Source: Selaginella moellendorffii (taxonomy: Eukaryota; Streptophyta; Lycopodiopsida; Selaginellales; Selaginellaceae). Taken from it: 64,000 bases of DNA. Position numbers and translations under genes: made by a program. Location: the NCBI RefSeq assembly GCF_000143415.4, contig NW_003314262.1, forward strand, positions 4,651,131-4,715,130, written 5' to 3'. Shown piece after piece: positions 11,905 through 22,923 of this stretch. The number at the start of each line of letters is the position of its first letter. The first letter of the stretch is position 1. Under the pieces are notes generated by a model. It was not told the DNA's origin, ran no database searches, and saw only the letters and a list, made by a program, of their open reading frames with translations.

Positions 11905-12810
11905 ATGGACGACGGGCTCCCGCAGACCGATATGGAGCGCCTCGTCTTCTTCGAGGCAATGCGCGAGCGCTGCGCCGCGGAGTATCTCCGCAGCCCTCAC
12001 GATCCAGAGGTAAGGAATCGCGCCATTCAATCCAAATGCTGTGGAGTCTTCCTTGCGATTAAATGATTTTTTTCTTAGAACCTAACGAACTGGGGGAACG
12101 CTCTGCTCGAGCTAGCGCATTTTCAACAGGGCGATGAATCGGTCCCGCTTGTAGAAGGTCGGATTTATCTTTTCCATTCAAATCACTCTCGTTGTTCTTG
12201 TAGATTCAATCTCCAAGCTAGAAGCTGCGCTAAAGATCAATCCAAAGAAGCACCAAACGCTCTGGATTCTAGGAAACGCTCACACTTGCCATGGGTTCCT
12301 CGTAGCCGATGTTTTAGAGGCTAGCGAGCATTTTAAGAAGGCAGCTACTTGCTTCCAGGATGCATACAACGAGGTGAAAAGCATAGCTTCGTTTTTGCAA
12401 TTGTTGTGATGTTATCCTTTTTTTTTCTTCCAGGAACCCAGCGAAGTTTACTCCAAGTCTCTAGAAATGGCTCGCCAAGTACGTTGCGAACAGTCTTTTC
12501 CCCGTGAATTTTTCTAGAGCTTTTTTACAGGCACCATTGCTCCATCAAGAGCTCCAGGTACAGCTCGCTTCTCAAGGGATGGCGATCAACGCTTCATCAT
12601 CGTCGAGTAGAAGCGGAAACAAGGTAAAAACACTTCCATTACTGGTTAAAAAACTGGAGTTTTCACGAAACTTTCTAGGGAAAGAAGAAGAAATCGTCCA
12701 AGCGCAGCGATTTGGCCTATGATGTTCTTGGATGGGTGGTTCTGGCTATTGGAATTGTTGCGTGGGTTGGGATGGCAAACATGGCAAAAGCAGCTCCTAG
12801 TGCCAAGTAG
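11905..12810 (+). CDS. TOM20: TOM20, mitochondrial outer-membrane import receptor (plant type)
   Basis: Six exons (11905-12009, 12079-12157, 12204-12373, 12434-12478, 12531-12623, 12679-12810) join in frame into about 207 residues. The N-terminus reads MDDGLPQTDMERLVFFEAMR. A TPR-like helical region follows (NLTNWGNALLELAHFQ, ISKLEAALKINPKKHQTLW, ASEHFKKAATCFQDAYNE). Then comes a Ser-rich linker, a basic GKKKKSSKRSD patch and a C-terminal anchor, YDVLGWVVLAIGIVAWVGMA. Having the anchor at the C-terminus is the plant arrangement; animal and fungal TOM20 have it at the N-terminus. The receptor binds presequences at the outer membrane. All introns are 47-70 bp with GT-AG ends. Confidence 0.95.
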
Positions 12811-13877
12811 TACCTCCTAATGTTTTTCCTTTGTACATCAATTTTGAAAAGAACAAATGCATTTCAATGGCAGCACCAATGCTCACAGTGAAGCTGTATG
12901 TTGTGAAATTTGAATTTTCTTACTTAAATTCGCAAGAAAAATTATAAATAGCTAGTAATAAAATTATATTTTTTATAATATAATAAATTATTTATATATT
13001 AAATAAATAATACAGAGTTAATCAGTGTTTAGGATTTTTTTTCATTAGTGGATATTGACTCTACCACACATAGTTAACAATTAAAAATTGTTAAAATATT
13101 TTATTTTTCCAACAAGCATAAACCATATTAATAATCAGTATCCACATTTAAATTAATAATTTTTCATGGCATATAATTAATAATATAAAATTTTGTAAAT
13201 GTTATTAATAAATTTGTATTGTAAAACCGATCACCTACCTTGAGTGATAACTTCCCTAGTGGTGAAAATCGTAAGTATTTTTGATAGTTTTTCCTTTTTT
13301 CCTTTTGAACTGCATATCATAATCAAAGTTTTGGCACATTATTCTGGAGAAAGACAAAAGAAAAAAAATTTAATAGTCAGTAACAAAAAATTTGGGAGTA
13401 GCTTATGTTGTTTTGCAAATAAGTGTACTCCACCTTATTATTCACCTCATTAGGGATTCCACTTAAAAACTTTTTAAGATGATAATTAAAACTTTTAAAG
13501 GAGTAAAAAAAGATATAATAAAATATTCATTTTAAAATTTAATGGTTTAATATCTTGCTTTTTAAGTTTTTCAATAACATTCCAACAAATCATTATATTA
13601 AAATGGATGATAAAACATATTTGGTGATTTACTAATTTTTGTGGCTACATGATATAAACAAAAAATTTTAATTTTTACAATTAATATGCAAAAGCATACA
13701 TTTTTTATTATAATATAAACTAATACAATAATTAATAACGGTTTAAAAGCTTATACTTATGTTTGAATGTCAAATTCTTATTAAAAAAAATTACGGAACA
13801 AGCATCTAAATTACTTCAAAAATTTGAAAATATTTATATATTCTAAATGTTTCATGGTATGATCTGTCTATCTATGT
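12811..13877. other. AT-rich intergenic spacer
   Basis: Strongly AT-rich DNA between the convergent TOM20 and PPR genes. I see no gene, no tRNA and no clear terminal repeats; decayed transposon DNA is possible but not shown. Confidence 0.6.
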
Positions 13878-16757
13878 TTATAATTCCTGTTCAAACGTGT
13901 CTCCTTGGTGCATTCCTTGCCTCACATACTCTGAGAAGTGAAACTCCTGCGCCACCATACTTGCCAGATCCATCCGTCCAGCTTCTCTATAAACCTCCAA
14001 AACTGTCCTATAAGTTGCGGGGCTCGGCTGGAAGCCACACTCCTTGAGCCTCCTAAACATCCTCCCAACGCCTTCCAAAAGCCCGACTTTCCCGTAGGCA
14101 GCGATCACGCTCCCATAGCTCGCTTCGTTGAGCTCCACACCCCTAGCCTTCATCCGCGAGTAAACTTGGAGCGCCACGTCCAGCTTCCCAGCCTTTCCAA
14201 ACGAGTAAATCAGCGCGTTGTAAGCGTCCACGCCGAGCGAGAGTCCCTCGTCTCTCTCGGCCCTCTGGATGGCGAACGCGATCTCGGCGGCCTCGTCGCT
14301 CATCCCGGCTTGTGCGTAGAGCAAAGTTAGCACCACCATCGTCTCCAGGCTCGTGCTGCTTTGCTCGAGCCTCTGGATGAACTCTCCAGGAACCATTCCA
14401 GCTCTCTCCAAAATCTCCTCGAAGCAGCTAAAGGTGCTCCTGCTCGGGACCAGCCCGGCTCGCCTCATCTCCTTGAGAGCCTCCAGTGCTTCTCTCATCA
14501 GCCCGGCCTTCACGTACATGGCTATGACGCCATTGAAAGCCCGAGCGTCCGTGATGAGGAAGCGCCTCGACATGACCCTGGCGACGTCCAGTCCTTGCTC
14601 GATCTTCCCGGCCTCCCTATAGAGCTTGAGCATCATCGTGCAAGCCACTTCGTTAAGTCCTGGCTTCCCGCGCTGCATGGCTCGAAAGAGCTGCTCGGCC
14701 TCCGTAAACATTCCAGACTTGATGTAGAGGTTGAGCATCGTGTTGGCCGCGAAAACGTCCGGGCTTAGCCTGCTTATTTCCTCGTAGATCTTCTCGGCCT
14801 CCGCTGTAAGTCCCAAGTTACTGTAGAGCTTCATCATCGACGTGTACACGATCGTGTCCGGGACAAAGCCAGCGGCTTTGAGGCTGTCGAGCGTCTGCTG
14901 TGCCTCTCTCGCGAATCCTGCTTCGGCATACGCGTTGAGCAAGGCACTGTAGCAGATAACGTCCGCCTCAACACCGGATGCTAGCATTTCCTTGAACACC
15001 CTCTCGGCTTCTCTGACCCGTCCCATGTCGCCGTAGAAGCTGACAACCGAGGAGCACGAAGCCAGGCTTGGCTTGAATCCCGCTGCCTTCACGAGCACCA
15101 AAACTCTTTGCAAGATCTCCAAAAGTCTCCCTTTGCAGAGGAGCTGTATCAGTGAGTTGAAAGACGCTTCGTTGGGACTCGCTCCATCTTTCTCCATAGC
15201 TTCGAAAACGGTCACAGCGTCGGTAAACCGGTCGCAAGCGCCGTAAGCTTTCATCATCACGTTGTATAGCGATGGAGTCTTCAAGCCCGCGTTCTTGGCG
15301 AGCTCGAAAACTTCCCGTGCTTGGTCCAGGCACTTGTGCTCGGCGTAAACGTCCATCACCCCGACATAGGTGCTGACTTCCAATCCTCCCCGAGAATGGA
15401 GGAAACGAAACACCGACTCGGCCTTCGAGACGTCTCGAGCTCGGACATACATGGCGATCATCACGGTGTACATCGCCTGGTCTATGAAAAACCCGGAGCC
15501 TTCCATCTCTTGGACAAGAGCCTCGGCCTTCCAGACGACGTTGTTTGCAGCGTAGGCACTGATAAGCGTCCTGAAAGTCACTTGATCCGGGGACACTCCA
15601 GAGTCGCGCATTCTCTCCAGGCACCCGGAAACAAGCTCCAGCTTGTCGTTCTTCACGTACATCTCGATCAGGGAGTTGTAAGTCGCGACGTCCGGGCAGC
15701 AATCCTTCCGCTGCTTCATCTTGGTCACTAGCAGCTCGGCTTCTCTGGTCCGGCCAGCTTTCCCATAGACGTGGATCATCGCGTTGAAAGTAACAGTAGT
15801 GAGCTCCACCCCGGCCTTCATCATCTCCGCGAAAACCTTGGACGCCTCGGCAAACTTCGCGTGCTCGCCGTAGAAACTTATCATGGTGTTGAAAGTCTCT
15901 GGATTCTCAGGCCTCTTCGTGGTGCCATCCACTAAGTTCTCCGAGAAGAGCCCCCAGAACGCCTTCTCGGCCTCTTCCAAGTCTCCAAATCTTCGCTGGA
16001 GATTCATATAAGTGCTCACCATGACTTCGTCCGGCTCCACTCCACTCTCGATCATATGCCGGTAGAAACGAATGGCCTCGTCTTTCATGCCTGCTCGTCC
16101 GTGAACGTCCACCAAGATGCTGTACGTGAAGATCGTCGGGGGGACTCGCTCGCCAAGCATTTCACTCCAGTACTTTTGGAGAAGCTCCCACTTCGCGGCC
16201 CTGCCCAGTGTTCTAAGCAAGATGTTGTAGAGAAAGACGTTGGCCTCGTAGTTGTCTTGCCGCTGGAACCAGCTGAAAACCTCGATCGCCTTCCTCCAGT
16301 CACGCTGCTCGCTGAGAATTCTCGATAGCTCTCGACTCTCCAGCCTGCCGGCTCGATCCAGCACCAAGGAGACGGAGGAATTTCTCTCTGCTAGAGCCGC
16401 GAGAATCGAAGAAACGTGAGCACTGTGCTGTTTTCTCGCTCTGGGAGAGTTTTTCCCTGTCTGACTCTCCCACTCTTTCCTTCCCGGTGGCTTTTGCGGC
16501 CGCCGGGACGAATTTCTAGCAATCTTTCCCGTTGCACACTGCTGCCCTGTGTCCACGAACCTCCTCGCTCCTGGAAACTGCGGCATTCTCACCTCGTGAT
16601 CGATCGGCGGCTCCTCCATAGAATAATCCGAGCGAAATGCGCTCACTGAGAGGCGCGAGAGGACATCGCAGCAGCAGGGCGGCGATGGCGCCATCATCCA
16701 GCGCTTCTTGGAGGAAGAAATCGGGGGAGGGGGGAGGAGCCCGATCGAAGAGTGCAT
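13878..16757 (-). CDS. P-class pentatricopeptide repeat protein, intron-less, 959 aa
   Basis: A single open frame of 959 codons. After a basic, Ser-rich N-terminus that could be an organelle transit peptide, 35-residue PPR units run almost to the end, for example VFLYNILLRTLGRAAKWELL, TIFTYSILVDVHGRAGMKDE, DVATYNSLIEMYVKNDKLEL and DVICYSALLNAYAEAGFARE. The units have constant length and there is no E, E+ or DYW extension, so this is P class. Such proteins bind organelle RNA and act in processing, stability or translation. The N-terminal region resembles the Arabidopsis At1g73710 group from memory. The start is 52 bp from the stop of the upstream LysM receptor gene on the same strand. Confidence 0.95.
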   Translation of the reverse strand: MHSSIGLLPPPPISSSKKRWMMAPSPPCCCDVLSRLSVSAFRSDYSMEEPPIDHEVRMPQFPGARRFVDTGQQCATGKIARNSSRRPQKPPGRKEWESQTGKNSPRARKQHSAHVSSILAALAERNSSVSLVLDRAGRLESRELSRILSEQRDWRKAIEVFSWFQRQDNYEANVFLYNILLRTLGRAAKWELLQKYWSEMLGERVPPTIFTYSILVDVHGRAGMKDEAIRFYRHMIESGVEPDEVMVSTYMNLQRRFGDLEEAEKAFWGLFSENLVDGTTKRPENPETFNTMISFYGEHAKFAEASKVFAEMMKAGVELTTVTFNAMIHVYGKAGRTREAELLVTKMKQRKDCCPDVATYNSLIEMYVKNDKLELVSGCLERMRDSGVSPDQVTFRTLISAYAANNVVWKAEALVQEMEGSGFFIDQAMYTVMIAMYVRARDVSKAESVFRFLHSRGGLEVSTYVGVMDVYAEHKCLDQAREVFELAKNAGLKTPSLYNVMMKAYGACDRFTDAVTVFEAMEKDGASPNEASFNSLIQLLCKGRLLEILQRVLVLVKAAGFKPSLASCSSVVSFYGDMGRVREAERVFKEMLASGVEADVICYSALLNAYAEAGFAREAQQTLDSLKAAGFVPDTIVYTSMMKLYSNLGLTAEAEKIYEEISRLSPDVFAANTMLNLYIKSGMFTEAEQLFRAMQRGKPGLNEVACTMMLKLYREAGKIEQGLDVARVMSRRFLITDARAFNGVIAMYVKAGLMREALEALKEMRRAGLVPSRSTFSCFEEILERAGMVPGEFIQRLEQSSTSLETMVVLTLLYAQAGMSDEAAEIAFAIQRAERDEGLSLGVDAYNALIYSFGKAGKLDVALQVYSRMKARGVELNEASYGSVIAAYGKVGLLEGVGRMFRRLKECGFQPSPATYRTVLEVYREAGRMDLASMVAQEFHFSEYVRQGMHQGDTFEQEL

Positions 16758-16809
16758 TTTCTTTCTTTCCTTAAACCCTTGCGCGCTAGAACCCTAAACT
16801 TATTTTAGG

Positions 16810-18888
16810 TCAAACTGGAGGAGAGTCTCGCATTTGGGAGAGCGCCCACGCGAGATCCCGCATCGTCGGCCGCTTCTTTGGATCCATCTCCAGGCAAGTC
16901 CTCGCCAGGAATGCCAGCGTCGCGGCATTCTGGACCGAGAAATCAGGGTCACTTGCCTCTAGCAGCGCCGGATCGATCCAATCCAGCAGGGAATCAGCCT
17001 CCCGGTCCAAGTCGGAGTAAATCGCCTCGTACAGGAACACCGGATTGATCTTCCCGGATGGGAGGCCCTTCCTCTTCCAAGAACGCAGCTCCGATGGCTG
17101 GATTATCGGCTCCAACCCCGTCAGGAGCTCCAGCAGCACGACGCCAAACGCGAAGACGTCGATCTTGGTGGTGACGGTGCCGTGGAGGAGGTACTCCGGG
17201 GCCTTGTAGCCCTGGCTATGGCTGTCGATGGCGATCGTGGTGCTAAGATCCTCGGTTGGAGCGCTGGGGCCGAGGAATTTCTCCGATTCTTTCGCCTTTT
17301 GGAAGCTGGAGATCTTGGCCTGGTACGCTGCGTCGAGAAGAACGTTGCTACTCCGGATGTTCTTGTGGACAAAGCCCGGCCGCGCGTAGTTGTGGAGGTA
17401 CTCGAGCCCCCTGGCCACATCCAGCGCGATCGCCAGCCTCATCTTCCAGCCAAGGATAACTCCGCGATCGAGAGGAGCAGCAGTGAAAGCACCAGTTGGC
17501 GACGATTTTCGAGAGGAGGGATCACCACCATCTAGCGAAGATCGTCGAGCGGCAGCAAGGCATTTGCGAAGCGATCCATTCTCGGCAAACTCATACGCGA
17601 GGAACGTCTGGTTCGTGTCCTCGTCGTGGCAAGCGCCGACGAGCGCGATGAGATTGGCGTGGTGGACGCGGCAGAGAACCCGGGTGCTGGTGGTGCCGTC
17701 CTCGGCCTTTTTGATCGCCACCTTGGTCCCGCGAAGAACAGCCACGTACATGGACGAGGAGCCCGGGATCCTGGCAGCCGGATCAAAGTCGCCGGTGGCG
17801 TCGCGGATCTCCTGGAGCGAGTACCAGGTCGGCTTCACCGCGTCGAGCACGTCGGGCATGCTGAGCTTGGCGCCGTTGGGTCGAGTGGACGAGTTCTTGG
17901 GCGAGAAGAACGGCGGCGACAAGAGCTTGTGATCCTGGCTGGGGAGAACGATAGTGTCGGACACCATCTTCCCCGCCACCTTGCGGCGCCGCTTGAGCAC
18001 GACCACGGAGATGGCAGTGAGGAACAGGAGGAAGAACCCCACCGCGGCACTCGTGATCCCGAGATAGAACTTCCACTCGGAGCCATTCCGCTTCGGGGGG
18101 ATCGCTGGAGCATCAGCTGGCGGTGGCGGTGGCGCCGGCACGGCCGGCAGTTTGAGCGTGGAACCATCTCTCACGGGAACCAGCAGCGTTGTTCCTGGCT
18201 GGAGCTTCGTGTTCTGGAGCCGGTTCTCTTCCAGCAGCTCCTTCTCATCGACCCCGAGCTCGGCGTCCACGCTCGCGACCGAGGGCGATCGATCAACGTC
18301 GCCCAGCACGTACGTGACGAGGCGGAGGCCAACTCGATCCGAGCAGGCGCAGCGCAGCGGCACCTGGATCTGGCTGCCAACCGCGAGTTGCGTGGGGATC
18401 ATCCCGGGATTGGAGGCCTCGATGGTGGTATCGGTGGTGAGGAAGTGGAAGACATCGTTGGCGATGGAGAAGTAAGTGTCGCCGGGGCGGACTTTGTAGC
18501 TGACGGTGGCGGAGGATCTGTTGGTGGTGGAGTTGCAAGAACAGGGGACTGGCACGAGCAGGAGCTGATCGATCGAGAAGGTGGCGTTGATCGAATCCGG
18601 GGGGTTCGAGGATAGGATGTCCGGGACTGGTGCCTTGAATTGGTCGGAGATATCTTGGAGAGATCGACCCTTTTTGGCGAGGAACACGAGCTGCGCTGGG
18701 CAGGAGGAGAAAAATGGAGAGTCGGAGCACTTGTAGCCCAGCTGGTCGTGCTCGTTGTAGTCTTGGCTGGAGAGCGCGAGCTTGGCGATGGTGATGACGA
18801 GGAGGAGGAGGAGGGGAGGGAGGAATGGAGCGTACCGTGGAGAGGAACTGGGGGCGGGTATCGTCGCCATCGTCGCCAGGAGGAGCAT
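16810..18888 (-). CDS. LysM receptor-like pseudokinase (LYK4/LYK5/LYR type), intron-less
   Basis: Single open frame of 692 codons. A signal peptide (LPPLLLLLVITIAKLALSS) precedes an ectodomain with LysM-type segments (YKVRPGDTYFSIANDVFHF) and the CxC pairs PCSCN and RCACS that separate LysM units in this family. A Pro-rich linker leads to the membrane helix FYLGITSAAVGFFLLFLTAI and an arginine stop-transfer. The kinase-like domain keeps the ATP-site lysine (VAIKKAEDG). However, the HRD loop reads HKNIRSSNVLL and the DFG position reads SSF, so catalysis is unlikely. Lack of introns and a dead kinase fit the LYK4/5-LYR group, which binds chitin-type oligosaccharides and signals through an active partner (family knowledge). 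Ligand and partner are unknown here. Confidence 0.92.
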   Translation of the reverse strand: MLLLATMATIPAPSSSPRYAPFLPPLLLLLVITIAKLALSSQDYNEHDQLGYKCSDSPFFSSCPAQLVFLAKKGRSLQDISDQFKAPVPDILSSNPPDSINATFSIDQLLLVPVPCSCNSTTNRSSATVSYKVRPGDTYFSIANDVFHFLTTDTTIEASNPGMIPTQLAVGSQIQVPLRCACSDRVGLRLVTYVLGDVDRSPSVASVDAELGVDEKELLEENRLQNTKLQPGTTLLVPVRDGSTLKLPAVPAPPPPPADAPAIPPKRNGSEWKFYLGITSAAVGFFLLFLTAISVVVLKRRRKVAGKMVSDTIVLPSQDHKLLSPPFFSPKNSSTRPNGAKLSMPDVLDAVKPTWYSLQEIRDATGDFDPAARIPGSSSMYVAVLRGTKVAIKKAEDGTTSTRVLCRVHHANLIALVGACHDEDTNQTFLAYEFAENGSLRKCLAAARRSSLDGGDPSSRKSSPTGAFTAAPLDRGVILGWKMRLAIALDVARGLEYLHNYARPGFVHKNIRSSNVLLDAAYQAKISSFQKAKESEKFLGPSAPTEDLSTTIAIDSHSQGYKAPEYLLHGTVTTKIDVFAFGVVLLELLTGLEPIIQPSELRSWKRKGLPSGKINPVFLYEAIYSDLDREADSLLDWIDPALLEASDPDFSVQNAATLAFLARTCLEMDPKKRPTMRDLAWALSQMRDSPPV

Positions 18889-19183
18889 CGGATCGAATGG
18901 AGAAATGGTTTGAGCGCGCCGAGGTCTGAGAGTAGGACGATTCGATCAAAACGATCCATGTAGTGTGATATCAGCCATTCTTGTCGATTTCTGGCATGGT
19001 TATTCTCTTTTTCTCTGTTCGAATCAACAAAGCCCTAGAAACAGGGGGCTCTGTTTAGCCCTAAATATAACATTTTGTCACCATTATTCCTAGCAGCAAC
19101 ATTTTATGTTTTCTAGTCAACATTTCCATCCATAAGGTAATAGATTACTTTTGTTATTAAGACTACACTTATGCATGAACTAA

Positions 19184-20593
19184 TCAGGCATGGTTGAAGG
19201 CAGCGCAATCCCGGCGGATCTCTCCCTGTCCTCCCGTCTTGACGCCAATGCCGCCGAGCTTGTCCATGGCGACGGCGAACGCCTCGAAGAATCGCGGCTG
19301 CGATCCAGCAAAGAGATTGACGAGCGGCCTCGCGGAAGAGTTGGAGGTGGAGAAGAGGGCCTGGTCGGAGCGCAGCAATCCTCGCCCGTACAGTGTGTTC
19401 TTGAAGAAGGCGTTGTCGAAGAGGTCGGGCGTGGAGGGGTCGAGGTGCGTGACCAGGGTTGGATCCAGACTCGGGCCCCTCGGGCACGCCTGGCGGAGCT
19501 CGGCGGCGTAGGAGGGATTCATGGTGGAATCGATGGTTCCATAAATGCGGTCCATGAATTGGTTGCAGTGCGCGAATCCAGCGGTGTGGCCTCCTCCTGG
19601 GATGGAATAAATGCATCCATCGATCGATCGATCGAGGACTGCAGGTGTCAGCAGTACAAGAATGTAGAGAAAGAATTTATGTCATGTAAGATCGTGGGAA
19701 TGGTTTTATTGTTCCGGGATGTATGGATGCTAACCCAAGCGTGAATGATCTCTCGATTGACTAGCACGGAGCGAGGAAAAAATGCTTGGAAAAAAAAAGG
19801 CAAATGTTCTGAGAAGCTTTGAATTGTCTTGAGCGTATGATATCAGGTATAGGATTGGAGTGAAAGGGAAGGAGTTCATACCGGTGAGCGCCACCATGTC
19901 CTGGAGAGAGAGGCCTTTGGAGGCGAAGAGCGAAGTTAGCTCCGCCACTGTCATGTTTGGCATGGGGAGATTTCCAGGAACTCTGGAAGCTTTCGAGACC
20001 GTGCCATCTCTCCGACCAAGACGAACTTCCCAAGAGGGCCCTCCAATCTGTAGAAAAACGGAAGCTTTGCGAACTTGAAGATGTTGTCTCTCAGTTTCTT
20101 ACCAGGACGACGAGCTCTCGGGTGCTCAAAGCAAGAATGTCGGCACAGGAGACAACGCCGGGGCACTTTGATTCCACCGCGGCCTTGGCCTTGATCACCG
20201 CGTCAAATCCATCGCCAGGCAAGGAGAGGTTGACCTCGGCATCCTTCTCAGCCTTGTTGCTCGGAGTGGACGCGACTAGCACTGAGGCATCACACCCCTT
20301 TCGAAGAAACAAAGTTAAGCTTTTAGAATGCGCCAAGCCAAGAACAGGAACGATCCGCAAGGCTGTTTTACCTCAACCATGCAATCGTGGAAGAAGATCC
20401 GCAGCGTCCCAGCCGCGGCCACTGGCGTCTGCGCAAACTTGGCCGCAATGACGCGCCGCACAATGCTAGGGAGCTCCGGGCAGGATCTCACGTAGAAGTC
20501 AGTGGCGAGGCGAGGGGAAATCGCGATCTCGGCGACGATGAGCACCGGAGCAACTGCGAGAAAGATTGAAAGCAGTGCACTGCTCCTCTTCAT
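19184..20593 (-). CDS. class III secretory peroxidase
   Basis: Four exons encode about 320 residues. The N-terminal [18 protein letters not shown] is a signal peptide. The distal haem site [20 protein letters not shown] has catalytic Arg and His. [13 protein letters not shown] is the conserved middle motif, and the proximal haem ligand lies in [13 protein letters not shown], split by the last intron. The end reads [20 protein letters not shown] with the final conserved Cys. The enzyme should oxidise phenolics with H2O2 in the wall or vacuole. The last intron contains a short (GATC)n stretch near 19620. The start was placed at the Met that begins the signal peptide; a longer upstream frame exists. 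Confidence 0.93.
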
Positions 20594-21953
20594 TTTGTCA
20601 CCCAAGATCTTTTTTCTCTCCCAGAAAATAACAGAAACAAAGAAATGAAAACAAAAGAGCAAAAACAAACAAGTTATGTGGGGGGGAACTCTACTAGGCA
20701 TTTAAAGCTTTTGTAGGAGCTTGGTCTTGTAGATTGGAAAGGGGGGCAGTGGAAAACAAAAAGGAGTCCTGAGATGTGAAGGAAGTTGCACAGAGAATAC
20801 TTGGCAATTGCAGCTCTCTCTGCAACTCTATACTGACTCCTGTTGAAAATCAAAGCTTGGAACGTGAACCCGGCAGTACGCCTGGTGAATATTCGTTTTG
20901 TACCAAAGTTTTGGATATTCTATCCGAGATAGTTTAATGACAATATGTTTATAAAAGTTTGATTTAATTAAAATTTTCACTTTATAAATTAATAGTTGGA
21001 TGTCATTCACTTTACGATAATTACAGGATTAATATAATTTTATTACCATTATCAACCTATACATAAAAAAAGAGAGGATTTTAAAAATAAATTTAAGTGA
21101 GTTATAATAAACATCTATTGTCTAAATTGTTCATTTCTTAAATGAAAAGTTTCTTAACTATAAGGCTTTTTAAATTTGATATATTAGGATGTACCAATAA
21201 ATTAACTTATTGTGTTTAAATATCTTTAAGGATTTATATTAGCTTTGCTAAAATTGTTTTTCTAATAATATTTAAAAAAATTATTATGATTTACAATTTA
21301 GCATGGTAAAAAAAGACTATTCAAATATAATAAAACTAAACAATTCATGAATGAGAAAATTAATTTATAAATCAACTATTTAAAAAGTAATACTAATAAA
21401 TTATTTATGGTGATGCATTATATTGCAATAATAAAACTAATTTACAACTATCATTTAAAGTGGAAATTGAAATAAGAAACAAATACTTTATTTAAGTAAA
21501 GGTTATAAAAGATTTAAACATAATTGTATTGTTATGATTTGTAACATGTTTGTGTTTGTGTTAAATATATCAAACTATATTTTAATCCTAATGGAAAAAA
21601 TAAAAATTTGTAATCTTTTCAATTATTATATTATCATTTTAAGGCTGACCCAATACAATCCAAAACACTTATAAAAGTTAATTTAATTACAAAATACATA
21701 TATAAATTTCGTAAATCTTTTTCACTTTCTTTTTTCTTTTGGAAAATTGCCAATTTCCGTCTTACTCTTTATAACAATTTCCTTCACTTTTTTTTTCCTT
21801 CTGAAAGCAATTACTTTTCACGTGAAGAATGCCAAAAGGTTTGTCAATTTCTGTGAGAGTTTAGTTCTAAGTAAGATAATGTGAGCCACGGAACTTTTTT
21901 CTTTTTCTCTCATAATTTTCTACTCGTCATTACAATGGAAAGAGATCTTTAGC
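20594..21953. other. AT-rich intergenic spacer
   Basis: Very AT-rich DNA between the peroxidase start and the DUF26 stop, both on the minus strand. It should hold the peroxidase promoter near 20600-20750. I see no gene or clear repeat in the remainder. Confidence 0.6.
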
Positions 21954-22394
21954 CTAAGATATGCTCCAAGCCGGCTCCTCGTCTCCAAAGGGGTACGCCT
22001 CGTATCTCATGAAGCAATCCACAAACATAGCGCGGCCGCCGACGGCATTGCCACACTGATCCGCCAGAGCCGCGGCCACGCCCTTGAGGCAAACGCCACA
22101 CTCGCCCGCGCTCAAGGCGTGGCGGCACTTGGCATGGCCGTAGACGAAGCGGAAGGGCCTGGGCGAGATGGCGGTGTAGTCCTTGAAGTCGCGCCTGGGT
22201 GTGGTGCCGAGGAGATCATCCAGCACAAGGCCCAGGTTCTTGCCAAACGGATCGCCGAAAGAGTAGAGCGCCGAGTTGCACAGCGCTGACACAAGCTCCG
22301 AGCCCGATGCAGCGGTGGTGGATAATCTCGCCACTGCCAGCAGCGAGACGACGACGACGAGGATTCCATTCTTCCTACCTTGCAAGGATCCCAT
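21954..22394 (-). CDS. single-domain DUF26 (ginkbilobin-2-like) secreted protein
   Basis: Intron-less frame of 146 codons. The N-terminal GILVVVVSLLAVARLSTTAA is a signal peptide. One DUF26/Gnk2 domain follows, with first Cys in ALCNSALYSFGDPFGKNLG and the diagnostic C-x8-C-x2-C motif CRHALSAGECGVCL. Later cysteines lie in ADQCGNAVGG and FVDCFMRYE. No kinase or second domain is present. Single-domain members such as ginkbilobin bind mannose and are antifungal (family knowledge); that role is inferred here. The C-terminus is short, ending AWSIS. Confidence 0.88.
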   Translation of the reverse strand: MGSLQGRKNGILVVVVSLLAVARLSTTAASGSELVSALCNSALYSFGDPFGKNLGLVLDDLLGTTPRRDFKDYTAISPRPFRFVYGHAKCRHALSAGECGVCLKGVAAALADQCGNAVGGRAMFVDCFMRYEAYPFGDEEPAWSIS

Positions 22395-22470
22395 TTCTCG
22401 GGCGCCCTAATTTGATAAGGGCAAACGTAATAGAAAGTCAACTAAGATAAACCAAATTAATTATTATGAG

Positions 22471-22541
22471 GCGCAGCTGGTGTAGTGGTATCATAGTACC
22501 CTCCCACGGTACTGACCGGGGTTCGATTCCCCGGCTGCGCA
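22471..22541 (+). tRNA. tRNA-Gly(CCC)
   Basis: A 71-nt cloverleaf. The acceptor stem GCGCAGC pairs with GCTGCGC and discriminator A follows. The anticodon arm GTACC-CTCCCAC-GGTAC carries anticodon CCC. The T arm GGGGTTCGATTCCCC is perfect, and the D loop contains AGTGGTA. The CCA end is not encoded. T-rich stretches shortly downstream fit an RNA polymerase III terminator. Confidence 0.95.
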
Positions 22542-22923
22542 GTTATTTACGTTTTTTGTGTTTTTTTCGAGATCATGGCGTTCCTAGCGGAGGCCAAAGA
22601 GATTTTTAATGAGAGGAACTTGTAATCTCTAGATGTGTGAGCTATTTGAATCCAAGTAAATTGATATCAATGTGATCTCCGCTTGCACGCGATCGATCAA
22701 GCCGATGCTGGTCACTGCTACGCGCAGCTTGTGGGAATGCCTGAACGTCATTTTGATGTATGGCGACCGTGTGCTCTCTCTCACGCTCTCAGGATCCATG
22801 GAGATTCTCCCAGACGAGGCTTGCTTTCGTTGAGTTGATGGAAGGTGGCCGAGTTTGCTTTCTCCATCGATGGATGTGTCAAGGCTTTGGTCATTGATCG
22901 AATCAGCTCCAAAGCTCTAGAGC

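Noticed and set aside
17182-18615. Long plus-strand open frames opposite the LysM receptor
   Set aside because: Shadow frames caused by high GC and codon bias; no family features.
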